From Heterocephalus glaber (taxonomy: Eukaryota > Chordata > Mammalia > Rodentia > Bathyergidae): 64,000 nt of DNA. The translations under genes were made by a program, and so were the position numbers. This document shows positions 32,862 to 43,250 of the stretch, in pieces. The notes below the pieces were generated by a model. The model was given only the letters and a program-made list of their open reading frames with translations. It made no database searches and had not been told where the DNA came from. The stretch covers positions 3,976,186-4,040,185 of the forward strand of contig NW_004624733.1 of NCBI RefSeq assembly GCF_000247695.1, read 5' to 3'. The stretch's first letter is position 1. Each line of letters begins with the position of its first letter.

Positions 32862-35604
32862 TATATGTAAGATGCAAAAGTTCAACATGGAAAGTTTTTC
32901 TTTAAATAAATATGATGAAAGATGTGCATGAAAAACATAACATTTTTCCATTTCAACAGACTAACATTATGCAAGGATTGTCAGATTTATTAGATCAGAT
33001 ATAACAATGTTACTGTGGAGGAAATTTTAGAAATTTATTTTTCCTAATTCCTTTAAAATTGGGGGTGTGAGGTCTTTGAGGGAAGCACATTCTTATTACT
33101 CTACATGGAATGAATTCATAACCTCACATACTGATAATACTGGATTATATTCAGGACTTTTATAAAGGATTTTTCAGAATTTCTCTGTTATTCACCATGC
33201 CGTAGTTTCAGATAATTCAAATTGTAGTTTTCAAGGGCACTGGTGCCTTCCAGTGTGTAATGCTGATTTTCTTATCTCAGCAATGATGCCTTGAGTTATT
33301 TTTGTGATCTTGATTCTCCTGAATCCCCTCTGTAAAGATTCAAAACAGTATTTCTTTTGTCCTTATTTTCCTTACAACTTTAAAACAACATTTTGACTTT
33401 GGGTGTTTCTTGTATAGTTAAAAAGAGACTTGAAAACAATTTTTTTCTGGTGTTGTAATCGATTTAGAATTTTTTCAAGGGAGATTGTTTTGAGTTTTCT
33501 TGATATTATTGAATTCACATACATTTCTGGTGTCTAAAATAAAAAACAAATGTTAATCCTGTTCTATAGCCATCTTGAATTATCATATGCAGTCAATTCA
33601 GTAATTTACTGACATAATTTTTATTCAAAGCATATGTATCACTTGCTTTACTTTTATATTATGATTACTGAGCCAATGTAAAGATATCTTATTATTCCTT
33701 CATCTTTCTAAATATTCCAACTCTGAACAAACTAGAAAACATAACTAACAAAATGTGTAAGCTTGACAGATTGGTTCAAGTTACTTTTAGTATAGTAACC
33801 ATTTTTCTACACTGTCTCTCTGTCTTCACGTAAATTTTTCTAAAGTGTCAAAAAAGATTGAAACCCTGTACTGTGTTTCAATAAACAGTCCTAATACATC
33901 TGACTAGTTGGAGAAAAACATTACAAACTTCCCTGGGGCTCTGAGATACTGCCAATTGAACATACTGACCTGTTTTATAAAACACGTAAATGAAAACACT
34001 CAGCACTATCTCAGTAACAGGGTGCCTCTGATACATTTAGTTATACAAGGTTACAGCTGTCAGTTGGAAATGCCTAGTATATCTCAGCTTGAATCACCTC
34101 TCCCATATTTCTTCTGGGGAAAAAGAAAAAAATAATTAAATTTACTCCTAACACCAGAGAAAGTTTGCTGTAAACTAACCAAAAATGAAAAAATTTTCTT
34201 AGCCAGACACACTTGAGTGAATTATTCTGAATGTATTCTATGAAAAACCAAAGGGAGGAAAAAATGATAATTTGTCTCAGGGAAGTGAGCAAGGGTTGCT
34301 TCAGTACTGAACATTATATTTTGAAACTTGTGAATGGAGATTCTAAATTCTAGAGTGGATTAACTGGGTAAATTATAATTACCCTACAATATAAATTTAT
34401 TCTTGATGCTAAGGAAACTGGCAGAAATGCAAAGCCATGTCTTCACTTGGCATATGTAAAATCATTTTAAGAATGTCCTTTCCAAAATGTTACAATGGTG
34501 AATTCCTGAAATTAACAACCAGTAAATTTTATGCTAACTATAAAATTAATTAAACAGTATATGTGAGCCTGTTTATGTAAAATCTATGGCTGTAAAGGTT
34601 AGAAAAGATATATATATATATATATATATAAATGCATAGCAAATAATGATATAATGTAGATAGCTGTAGATATAATGAAGTGTTGACATCATGAAATGCC
34701 AATAAGTATTTTATTTGGAACAGTTACATAAGCAAAAAAGTCATAAATAGGATTAGAACATTAAAGTTGGAAATAATGGCCAGAAAATAGATTTAAAGAA
34801 CTGGAGCTATGTTTAAAAGTCCTGTGATAATAAAAGTAAGGACATACAGGGAATATATAAAAGTGAAGTATGAGGTGTGACTCTAAAATCTGAAATATGA
34901 GGAGAAATAGCGTAACACCATTAATTGATTAGTAGGCTTGTGTTGGGTTTGGAGTTGGAAGGACTCTAGATGTGGAAAGAAGAGAGCAGGAGATATTCCA
35001 GTAACTAAAGGCATTGCAAGCACAATTTTAGGGCATTATAAGCAAGGAGGCTGAAAATGTTAGATCACGGGCATCCTGGGAGATGGGCCAACAGGGGCAG
35101 ACTCTGAGCACTGGGAGTGCTGTGGTGGGCATTTACACAGAGAACTTCATCATCAGATTTAATTTTAGGAAAATTCCCTAGGTTCTAGAGTGGGGACTGG
35201 TCCATAATATAGGAAGACAATACTATACTTAGCAAACATTAATGTACTTTGAAGCCAGTGATAATGTCTTTAAATCATAAGCTGTCACTGACAATAGAGG
35301 AGACAAGTGTATTATAGAGATACATTGATAGATTAGTGTTGGGAATGGAAGGAAAAGGATAGAGGTAAAAATACTAGTTTCCAGAGGTCTGTAAAGAGTA
35401 ACTGAGAGGTGGATGTATTTCCCAGGCCATTTCCTGAGAGAGAATTTTGTTTTAAAGGAAATGCAATTTGGAAGTGGAAGTGGGCAGAGGTAATAAGATC
35501 ATAATTGTATATATTGAGTAGGAACCTCCATAGGTCATCTAAGTGATCTGGAAACTCTATGTGGGTAAAGATAAATAAAGTTTAGAGGAAGAATCGGGGA
35601 ATTT
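32862..35604. other. Unassigned AT-rich DNA
   Basis: No gene seen. A TA microsatellite lies at 34604-34630. The part at 34930-35480 is G/A-rich ('ggagttggaaggactc', 'gagagcaggagatattcc') and could be an old L2 or MER fragment, but I cannot place it. Confidence 0.4.
34604..34630. repeat. (TA)n microsatellite
   Basis: About thirteen AT/TA units without interruption. Confidence 0.97.
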
Positions 35605-35619
35605 AAATTATTTCACTGT

Positions 35620-36956
35620 TGTTGGTTCCATTTGTATGACTGCTTGGAGCTTGGCAGCCTCTAGGCAAGAATAACAAAACTTTTAAGAAATTAGAGATGT
35701 ATAATCTAAGTATGAGCACACTAGAATGGAAGGGCAGGTTGGGGAGAAAGTCACACTTAGAAATTGAAATAGTGATTGTAACCTGCTGACTCTTAGATTC
35801 TTTCATTGATAGAGGTTATCTATAAGTCTTATACTTTGTCATAAGTCTCTCTAGTTTTAGCTGTAAGAAAAGACAATTTGAAGAACAAATCATGCTTAAG
35901 AAATTTAAAACTCTAGCTGAGCTCTTATAGATTTTACCATAGTTTTTTTCAAATGGAACCAGCTACAAATGTACTAGACTTCTTTTACTGGGATCCATCA
36001 GATTGACCTTGTATACAGCTCATAACTGCTAAACTATACAGTATGACATCTATGCTGGATTCTGAAGTTCCCTGGACCTGCTTATCTTCTTTGTGGGAGG
36101 CCATTACAAGTTCCTCCCAGTGGAAACACTTGTTATACATAACAATCCTGCTGACCTTATTATTTAGCTCATGTATTCTTAACTGTTTCTTTGGCTTTTG
36201 TCTCCTCCAGACTTAAAGCTATATGGCTACCAAGATGACAATGCCTGGCACCTATCAAAAGCCTTTAGATAGACCCTCTATAGAGTAACTCTCAATGCTG
36301 ATCACAACTATGACCCTCTTCAGCTGTAAGTAGCCAGAATGGTATTCACCCTTTGCACCCTCACAGCAGTAAGGGGTACTTCTTCAGAGGGGGGAATATT
36401 GCAGATAGGTAAGTTAATTAGATATCTTGTGTGCAGTTAGATAGGGCCAGCCCAGGAGGAGCCAACATGGAGGACAGTGAAGACACATTCACTGAAGACC
36501 AGCATTGTAAAAGGAGAGAAATTACCACACCCATGTAGGATGAATAGCAGTGACTGATATTCTAAACAAGTATCAATCACCTGGGTGGGGGGCCAAGGTC
36601 TTAAACCAGGCTTTCCAGGAAATATCCCAGACCCACCCTTACTGAAAATCCTTGTATGCTTGCTACATGACTTGCTCCCCCATTTGACCCCCATTTAATG
36701 AATATTACCTAGGTGACTGTACTTGTAATCTTATTGATTGGTTGTGGTTTTGTCCCACCTCATGCCCACCTTGTAAATTTCCATTGGGTCTTATAGTTTT
36801 GTCCCACTTTGTACCTGCCTCACCACATGGTTTTGCTGTATAAAACATCTTTGAAAAGTGGGGTGGGAGGGAAACTCACTTTCCAGTCCCCCTTCTGTCT
36901 CTCATAGGCAGAAGTTTCCTTTCTCTCAATAAATTTTTCCTACTTTAAAAAAAAAA
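35620..36956 (+). mobile_element. ERV1 (gammaretrovirus-like) env-LTR remnant, possibly retroposed
   Basis: Around 36150-36235 one frame reads like the C-terminal end of a gammaretroviral-type envelope TM protein: a hydrophobic segment followed by V-S-S-R-L-K-A-I, with in-frame stops upstream. After it come the usual phrases 'aagtagccagaatgg' (36326) and 'cagcagtaagg' (36364), a polypurine tract (36386-36396) and an LTR from about 36400. The LTR has a TATA-type sequence near 36839 and AATAAA at 36928-36933, but stops after 'tacttt' and runs into ten As. The word AAAT(T/C)ATTTCACTGT occurs at 35605-35619 and 36954-36968, suggesting L1-mediated copying of an RNA. The content of 35620-35950 is unassigned. 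It encodes no functional protein. Confidence 0.7.
36400..36946 (+). repeat. ERV1 LTR, ending just after its polyadenylation signal
   Basis: It starts TGCAG behind the purine tract. It contains GC-richer U3 text, a 'ctgtataaaacatc' TATA-like box near 36837, a C/T-rich region and AATAAA (36928-36933). The R-U5 portion that should follow the polyadenylation site is missing and replaced by an A run, as expected if the source was a polyadenylated transcript. Confidence 0.65.
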
Positions 36957-36968
36957 TCATTTCACTGT

Positions 36969-38580
36969 ATTGAAAATTTTGTGAAGCTTAAAGTTCTTGA
37001 CATTATCAAGATTATTCTCCATAACCCATTTTATAGTATTTACTCAAAAACAACTCTTTATTTTTGTCACCATTGTATGCAACTACTGTCCTTCAGTTTC
37101 TCAAATTCTGTGTCTTCAAGTCCCAGGCTCAATACTCTCCGCTACAGGAATGATGACTTCCAAGGCTGAAAGCCACTCCATTTTCAACCAAGACTCTCAT
37201 TATTTCCCTTTACTCCTGTACCAATTTATTCTCTATCCTCAACTATTGGATTTGTAAGTCCTTCAAGAGCAGTGTTCATACATGATTTTCTCTCCTTCCA
37301 ATAGGACTGGGATGCTACTGGTTGGTAATCTGTGTGTTTTTAACTGATTGATTTACAGAACAAGTAGAACTTGGGTTATCTATCGTAGTGAATTCTACCT
37401 CCATGAGTCACAGTGAATTACACCAGCATTGAAGGAACTTTTACTTTAAATTCAACATAATTTTAGTATTCAGCAGGACTTTGCCTGGACCTTTCCTTGT
37501 AATTGCCTGAAGACATACTCAATGATTACGCAGTTCACTCTGAGGCAATCTAACTTGAGGCCTCTCTCGTAAATCATGGATCTTCTGACTGAAAAACTAG
37601 GAAACTAATAAACCTAAAAGTCTGCTACTGTGTCAAAAACAAAAAGTACAGTGACAGGGTGGTTCTGCCCAAGGTTGGAGTGGATGGGCTTCTATAAGCA
37701 ATGTTCAGGTTACATGATGACTAGACAATGTAATCAGGTGAAATTCATGACAATGGACCTAGCTGTTGGAGGATAGATTAAGACAGTGACTAGAGATGTT
37801 TACCCTTGGGACATAGGCACAGTCTCAGCAGTTCTATGTCTCAGCCTCTAGAACCCATGCACTCACCTGAGACTAGAGCTATTAGACATATGTAGTGCCA
37901 CCTCTTGAAATTCAGCACCAGCTGAGGATTCTGGAACAATGAACTAGATAAGGAAATATCACAGAGCCTTAGTGAGGTCATAGGGAAGGATACCAACTGC
38001 CTGGATCCTGGCTCCTGGTGTGAGGGAGGGGAAGAAGTGACCACACAGAGGGTGTTGTACCAGGTACCTCCCCAGAAGGCAGAGCCTCAGGCAAGCAGGT
38101 CCAAGTCATTCACTGTTTGGAAAGTGACTTGGGCACAATAGTGGAATGGAGAACAGAAAGAAGCCAGCACAAAGAATTATGTTTGGTTGATCACTGCTTT
38201 TGGTGGTTGTGACTCAGCCCTGAAAACATCCCAGAAACACCCTAGAAATGTTTGCCAGTAATATCCATAGGCTTTCATTTGCCTTTGGTCAAGAATTGAT
38301 CCATGGGGTGTGGTGTGAGGGAATTTCACCTAGACATATTCCCACAGCTTTGTTTTTCAAGACAACAATTTCTGTACCATTGGAACAAAATGTTGTCATG
38401 CTACTTCTTCTAGAATAGATTAAGAGGAGATGAAGGGAGTTATAAGAGATGATTTGTTTATAAGGAAACTTAACAGAATAAATCTATGATAAATTACAAA
38501 CAAGAGTCATAAATCAGTAGTGTATAGGGGCAAGAGAGATGGAAAAGTAAAGTAAGATTTTGGTGATAGATGGAATATAA
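36969..38580. other. Unassigned DNA
   Basis: No gene. The stretch 37110-37280 has the flavour of an old L2 fragment ('aagtccttcaagagcagtgt'), but the match is too weak to list separately. The rest is unremarkable. Confidence 0.4.
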
Positions 38581-38584
38581 ATGA

Positions 38585-38850
38585 CAGGCAGAATTCTATG
38601 ATGATCTCTCTACTGTTTGCTCCCTGGTATATATTTCCATATGTAACCCCTTCCCCTTAATTGCTGATAAAACCTATGAATATAATGTTACCTTAATTAG
38701 GTTACATTACAAAGCCAAAATAATCAGTAGACATCTAGTAATTGTGATGATGTTATTGTAATCAGATCTCACTAGCTCTCAGGTCCTTGTTTGGGGGCAA
38801 CTAAGACTGAAGCCAACAAAACAGTAAATAGCAAGCTGTGGGGAATGGCT
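38585..38850 (+). mobile_element. MLT1-type LTR fragment
   Basis: The order 'aggcagaattctatgatgat', 'ctgtttgctccctggtatat', 'gtaaccccttccccttaatt' (38643-38662) and 'ttaattaggttacatta' (38693-38709) matches the first half of older MLT1 LTRs, which read '...ctggtattcatgcccttgtgtaatcccctcccc...gattaggttacatta' in other mammals. The 3' half is missing or unrecognisable. Confidence 0.6.
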
Positions 38851-38889
38851 TGATGTGTGTTTATTAGAAAGAATAAAAGAAAAGGGTTC

Positions 38890-39310
38890 CCTGCTTGTGG
38901 CTGTTATACATTTTTGGGGACCAGTATACATGACAAAAAGCAGGGATGCTGCTCCTCACATGTAGGCCTTTGATGTCCCTAAAGCAAGCTGCTGCATTTG
39001 CATTTCACTTCTTCCAACACCTCGCATTTGGTTAAGTACCTGTTCTTTGTCTCTTGCATTTCAATAGGTCCCATAGTCAGTTTAAGTCAATCATCTGGGT
39101 CTTCTGGTATGTTAACTTACTTAGTCCTGACTTTTAGTGTACTTTAGGTTAACTATTCAGGACCTGTGCCCTATCTGTATAACTTTGCCTATCCCCTGGC
39201 TTCATTATGGTATATAAAATTCTATGTAAGGCACTAGTTACATAGATTCCCCTGCTGCCTTTGAAGAAGTTCCCATGTTGTGACCCGGACTTATGTCTGG
39301 ATATTGAAAC
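38890..39310 (+). mobile_element. Possible LTR (unclassified)
   Basis: This stretch lies between two LTR-like blocks. It has 'ccctggcttcattatggtat' running into a TATA-type 'gtatataaaattc' (39209-39221) and then a C/T-rich downstream part ending near 'gacccggacttatgtctgga' (39281-39300). The composition and layout suggest an LTR, but I see neither clear TG...CA ends nor AATAAA. Confidence 0.3.
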
Positions 39311-39490
39311 TATCAATGACCAGGAAGAAAATTAAGATATTAGTCCTATAAGTGTAAAGAATCAAATTTTGTCAACAACCTGAATGAACTTGGAAGATGA
39401 CTACAAAGTTCAGATGAAAACAGATGCCTTTGATACAATAAATAATACTGGAGATGAAATAAGAAATATTATATCTTCCAACCTGTTAGC

Positions 39491-40024
39491 TGTCTGATAT
39501 CCCAAGCTTGGGTTCTCTAAAAATTAAGGAATGAATTCTAGGGACAATGGAGATTAAGAGTAGGAAGATATTTATTGATAGGATAGCTCCTGAGAGGCAG
39601 GAGAGGACCCAATTGAAAAGCCTAATGACCCCACTTTATAGAGGAGTTTCATAGAGCCAAACCCATGTGGGCACAACATGAACCATAGCCGTGATTAACC
39701 AATAAGGTTACTAGTACAGTCACTTGGGTAATAGTGGTCCAATTAGGAAACAAGTTACACACAAATGTGCATGGAAAGAACAAAGATTCTCCTAGGAAGT
39801 GGTGGGTCCAGTGGTCTCTGGTCACCTACCCGGGTGGCTGATATCTATCTAGACTTCATTAGGCCCAGTGTTTGCCCTTTGAGAATGTATGCAGGTCTGG
39901 CCCCTTGTTTTTATCATGAGGCCTGGTCTCCAACAGATGTATCTCCAGCTGTAGTTGTGGTGTGTTCACCTTTGCCCTTACTCTCTCAAGGACCTAGCCC
40001 TATCTGGGGCCTATAATATTTTCA
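39491..40024 (-). mobile_element. Solo LTR (ERV1-like), inverted
   Basis: Read on the minus strand, TATAAA (complement of 39635-39640) lies about 65 bases upstream of AATAAA (complement of 39571-39576), the spacing of a promoter plus short R region. The outer ends are TG...CA when taken as 39491-40024. The body is GC-richer than its flanks. The U5-type 'gagaacccaagcttggg' appears in reverse at the low-coordinate end. The family is not identified and no target duplication was found. Confidence 0.5.
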
Positions 40025-40140
40025 CCTAACTCAGCTGTCTATTATACCTTTGATTCTACACTGTGAGACCTTAAGCAGAATCTAGCTATGAGACTAAAAC
40101 ACTTACCCATGAAAACTGAGATGATAAAAAATGGATATTC

Positions 40141-40230
40141 TTTTTTCTTTTTTTTGACACCGGGATCAAACTCAGAACCTTATCCTTGCAAGGCAGGTGC
40201 CAGAACCACTGAGCTAAATCTCCGGCCCCT
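40141..40230 (-). mobile_element. ID SINE (inverted) with 14-bp target duplication
   Basis: The reverse complement gives 'ggccggagatttagctcagt' (A box), 'ggcacctgccttgcaaggat' and 'gagtttgatcccggtgtc' (B box), with a poly(A) tail seen as T/C at 40141-40155. Flanking words 'aaatggatattctt' (from 40129) and 'aaatgagtattctt' (from 40231) are alike at 12 of 14 positions, a target-site duplication. Confidence 0.92.
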
Positions 40231-40828
40231 AAATGAGTATTCTTGTAAGATGCTCAGTTTCTGTAATTTGTTGCATATCATTAGAAAAATAATACAACAT
40301 GTGAGAACTTTTTCTAGTGTTTTCTTTTTGAAGCATCGATTCCCAGGTTAAATTGCCGGGAAAGGAGAATGTTAACATGATGCAGATCAGCAGTGATGGT
40401 GTGATGCCCAGTTAGACATGATTGAGGATTGGGCTGCACTGCTTGATGATACAGCCCAAGTTCTGGAATCACATTTCTAGAGTTGGCATCCTGCATTTAC
40501 CAATTAAAAACTCCTTTGCCTTCAAAAAATTGCTTAATCTTTCTATCTTATAGTATTCATTTGGGAAGTGATTTCAGAATAATAGCACCCATATCACAAG
40601 GATAAATAAGGATGAAATACTATACAACACAACAGTATTTACTACTGTGTTTTTCAAAGTGTATGCTATTGATAAATGATCTATTCTTTAGGAAAAAGAA
40701 AAAACAAACTGTACCCATTCAGACTAAGCAAGGAATGAGGGAGGGGGCAGGTACAGAAGTAACAAAAATGGATATGATAGTCATTCTTTTAAAACTGGCA
40801 AACAAGAAATGCATCTAACAATGAGGAT

Positions 40829-41220
40829 TGGTAGGGACTGAATTGTACTCCCTTCCATGGTTCACATATTGAAGACTTAACCCTCAATGCACCCGAATGT
40901 ATCTGTATCTGAAGAAAATACTTTCCAGGAGTGAGAATCTTAAGGTGAGGGTGTTAGAGTGGACTCTAATCCAGTATGTCTGGTGTCCTGATAAGGAAAA
41001 CTTTGGGCCACAGAGTCATCAGGGCTTCACATGTGCTGAGAACACAGAAGGTGCCATCTGCAAGTGAGGGAAAGGTGTCAAAAAACAAAAGAACAACAGG
41101 AAAACCTGAGCCTGCTGGCACCATGGTTTTCTTGCTTGCAGATTGAGAGAAAATAAATTTCTGTTGTTTAAGCCATCTAGCCTGTGGTGTTTTGTTATGG
41201 CACCTGAGATAACTAATGTA
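40829..41220 (+). mobile_element. MLT1 solo LTR
   Basis: The complete order of MLT1 blocks is present: 'actgaattgtactccc' near 40837, 'atattgaagacttaaccctc' (40867-40886), 'gactctaatccagtatgtct' (40962-40981), 'ggtgtcctgataagg', 'gagagaaaataaatttctgt' (41145-41164, including an AATAAA) and 'gttgtttaagccatctagcc' followed by 'tttgttatggca'. It is 392 bp with no internal region. This is a common pan-mammalian MaLR LTR. Confidence 0.93.
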
Positions 41221-41944
41221 AGGGCTTATAATGTCACATTCACTTTCCAGACCTACTCCTTGTGCTCCTCTATCCTGCTCTGGTCAACAGGACACTGACC
41301 TTCCCTGCCTTAGCTCTGAATTCCTGGTAGGTGTTAAGGTTCCAACTTTTACTGGACTCATCCTTTCCTTGTTACATTCAATTCTGACATTGGTGTGGTC
41401 TCCAGCTTCCCTGAGTTTCTGAGTATCTTGGTCTCTTATGTCTGTTTCCCCAAAACCACCCATGTAGTCTGAGGAGAATTCCGTTTCCTGTCAGGAACTA
41501 ACTGAGGTGAAGGTGGAGAGGGCACAGTACAAAAAGGTAAACACCATTTGGGAAGAATTTGTCCAAGGGAGATGGGTAATTGTCTCATATTAAAAGAACT
41601 ATGAAGGGTGTCAGAAAGGAGTTTGTTAGGTGAACTAATCAATCTAGGAAGGTAGTAGATTGAGAGGCTGATCTCATCTATTGCCTAGATGACCTCAGCA
41701 GTACCAAGATTTAAATTCCATCTGTATAATGAGGGGCTCATTCATGATTCTTAGAAACTAATAATAGAAAAACTTAGCTAAGTCAAAAGAATAATATTTT
41801 ATCACAATATATATAGTTACTTGTTGAATCACCCATGGGGCTTGAGAACCAGGCTTGAAGGCCTTTCAGTTGCCCTTGGTACACAGCTGTGCTCAAGATG
41901 CTTTTTCTCACAGTGCCATCTCTGTGGTTTCCTGTATGAAGAGT

Positions 41945-42432
41945 GACTGCATGTGTCAATTTGGCTGAGTTGTGGGTGACCAGATATTTATTCAAATATT
42001 ACTCTTCCTGTTTCTGCAAGATAAGCATTGGATGGGTTAGACATTTAACTTGGCAGATTACCACAGATTGTCCTCTGCAAAGAGGGCTGCCCTCATGCAC
42101 TCAGTTGAACTGAGTAAGACCCCTCTCACCCCCCAAGTAATGGGGAACCCTCCTGTTTGACATTTCCTGAGCTGGGACATTAGCTTTTGCCTGCTTTTAG
42201 ACTTGTGATGAAACATCTGCTCTTCTCAGGTCTCAAGTTGGACAGGCTGTGGGCTGGAATGACAGGACCTGCTGTCCTGTGTCTTGGGTCTGTGAGCTTG
42301 GCTCTCGTGGGTCTTCCATTTGCCTTCATCCTGCAGTCCTCAGGCCTTGCCAGGTTCTGTAATTGGTGAGTCAGTTATGTACAATCCATCCATCCATATT
42401 CTGCTGATTCTGACTCTCTGGAGAACCCTGGC
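41945..42432 (+). mobile_element. MLT2-type ERVL solo LTR
   Basis: The sequence follows MLT2: 'tgtcaatttggctgagttgt' (41955-41974), 'ccagatatttattcaaatat', 'gagctgggacattagctttt' (42169-42188), 'gatgaaacatctgctcttct' (42208-42227), 'caggtctcaagttggacagg' and the end 'ctctggagaaccctggct' (42415-42432). The 'ggagaaccctgrct' close is characteristic. Polyadenylation signals are degraded. Solo LTR, sense. Confidence 0.9.
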
Positions 42433-42509
42433 TATAAATCTGCTGTTTTGCCTGTCCAGAAAACTTTCCTCCTCTCTTAGCCTCATTTATTTCTTTCCAT
42501 CCCTCTAGT

Positions 42510-42775
42510 CTTAGCTCATGTATTACTTCCACAGAAAATCCTTTCTGAACACCTTAACTAATGTTTGCAACTCTTTTACCACCATCTGAAATTGTATGAC
42601 CCAATTTTTCTTTATTATATTTTATATAGCAGTTCATTAATATATAAGTTCCTTTATATCATTTTCAATAGATTAGATTATGGTTCTCCCCTATCTTGAT
42701 TATCACTCTTTCCCTAATATTGAGAACAGTGCCTGGTATGAGCACATAGCTTCAATATTTTGTTGAATAGACACA
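42510..42775 (+). mobile_element. L2 LINE 3' end
   Basis: The 3' end of L2 reads here as 'ttacttccacagaaaatcct' (42522-42541), 'ttttatatagcagttcatta', 'cctaatattgagaacagtgcctggtatgagcac' in pieces at 42714-42746, and 'aatattttgttgaatagaca' (42753-42772). This corresponds to the well-known 'agaacagtgcctggcacatag...aatatttgttgaatgaatg' ending. Ancient and inactive. Confidence 0.82.
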
Positions 42776-43154
42776 TGAAGTGTTTGAGAGGCCCAAAGGT
42801 AGAAATATTTAAATCTGGTCAGCTGGTTAGGAGTAAGGTAAAAGGTCTCCTATGGGACCAATATTTGAATCAGAGCTTAAAGAATGAGAAGTTTTTCAGG
42901 AAAATGGAAGTAGAAAGATATGAGGCAGATGACAACACTCAGAAAGAAATGACAGAGAGGTTTTTGGTGAGATGCACGGTGAGCAGCTCTGGGTGGCAGG
43001 AGTGCAGGGGATATGACTTGTAGGACCATCACCCAAGGGTTTCAGGACCAGTGGCATTCAGATTCTCAAGTTCTGTACAACAAACTCATTTCAATTACTT
43101 GACAGTGAGAAAAGATGAACATCTTTAAAACAGAGGCCTGATGTGATCCAATAT

Positions 43155-43250
43155 ATCTCAAAGCATTCTCAGTATGTGATCTGTGACCCCTGGTGGTCCC
43201 TGAGAGACATTCAGAGAGTGTGCAAGAGTAAAACTTTTTCATAGTTTCTC
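43155..43250. mobile_element. Possible hAT-type DNA transposon fragment
   Basis: The text 'agtatgtgatctgtgacccc' then 'tggtggtccctgagagacat' resembles a frequent mammalian hAT-family end that reads 'gtctgcgacccctgggggtccctgagaccc'. It is short and diverged and no partner end was found. Confidence 0.35.

Noticed and set aside
34604..34630. TA run as a possible target site or promoter
   Set aside because: A plain dinucleotide microsatellite with no flanking element.
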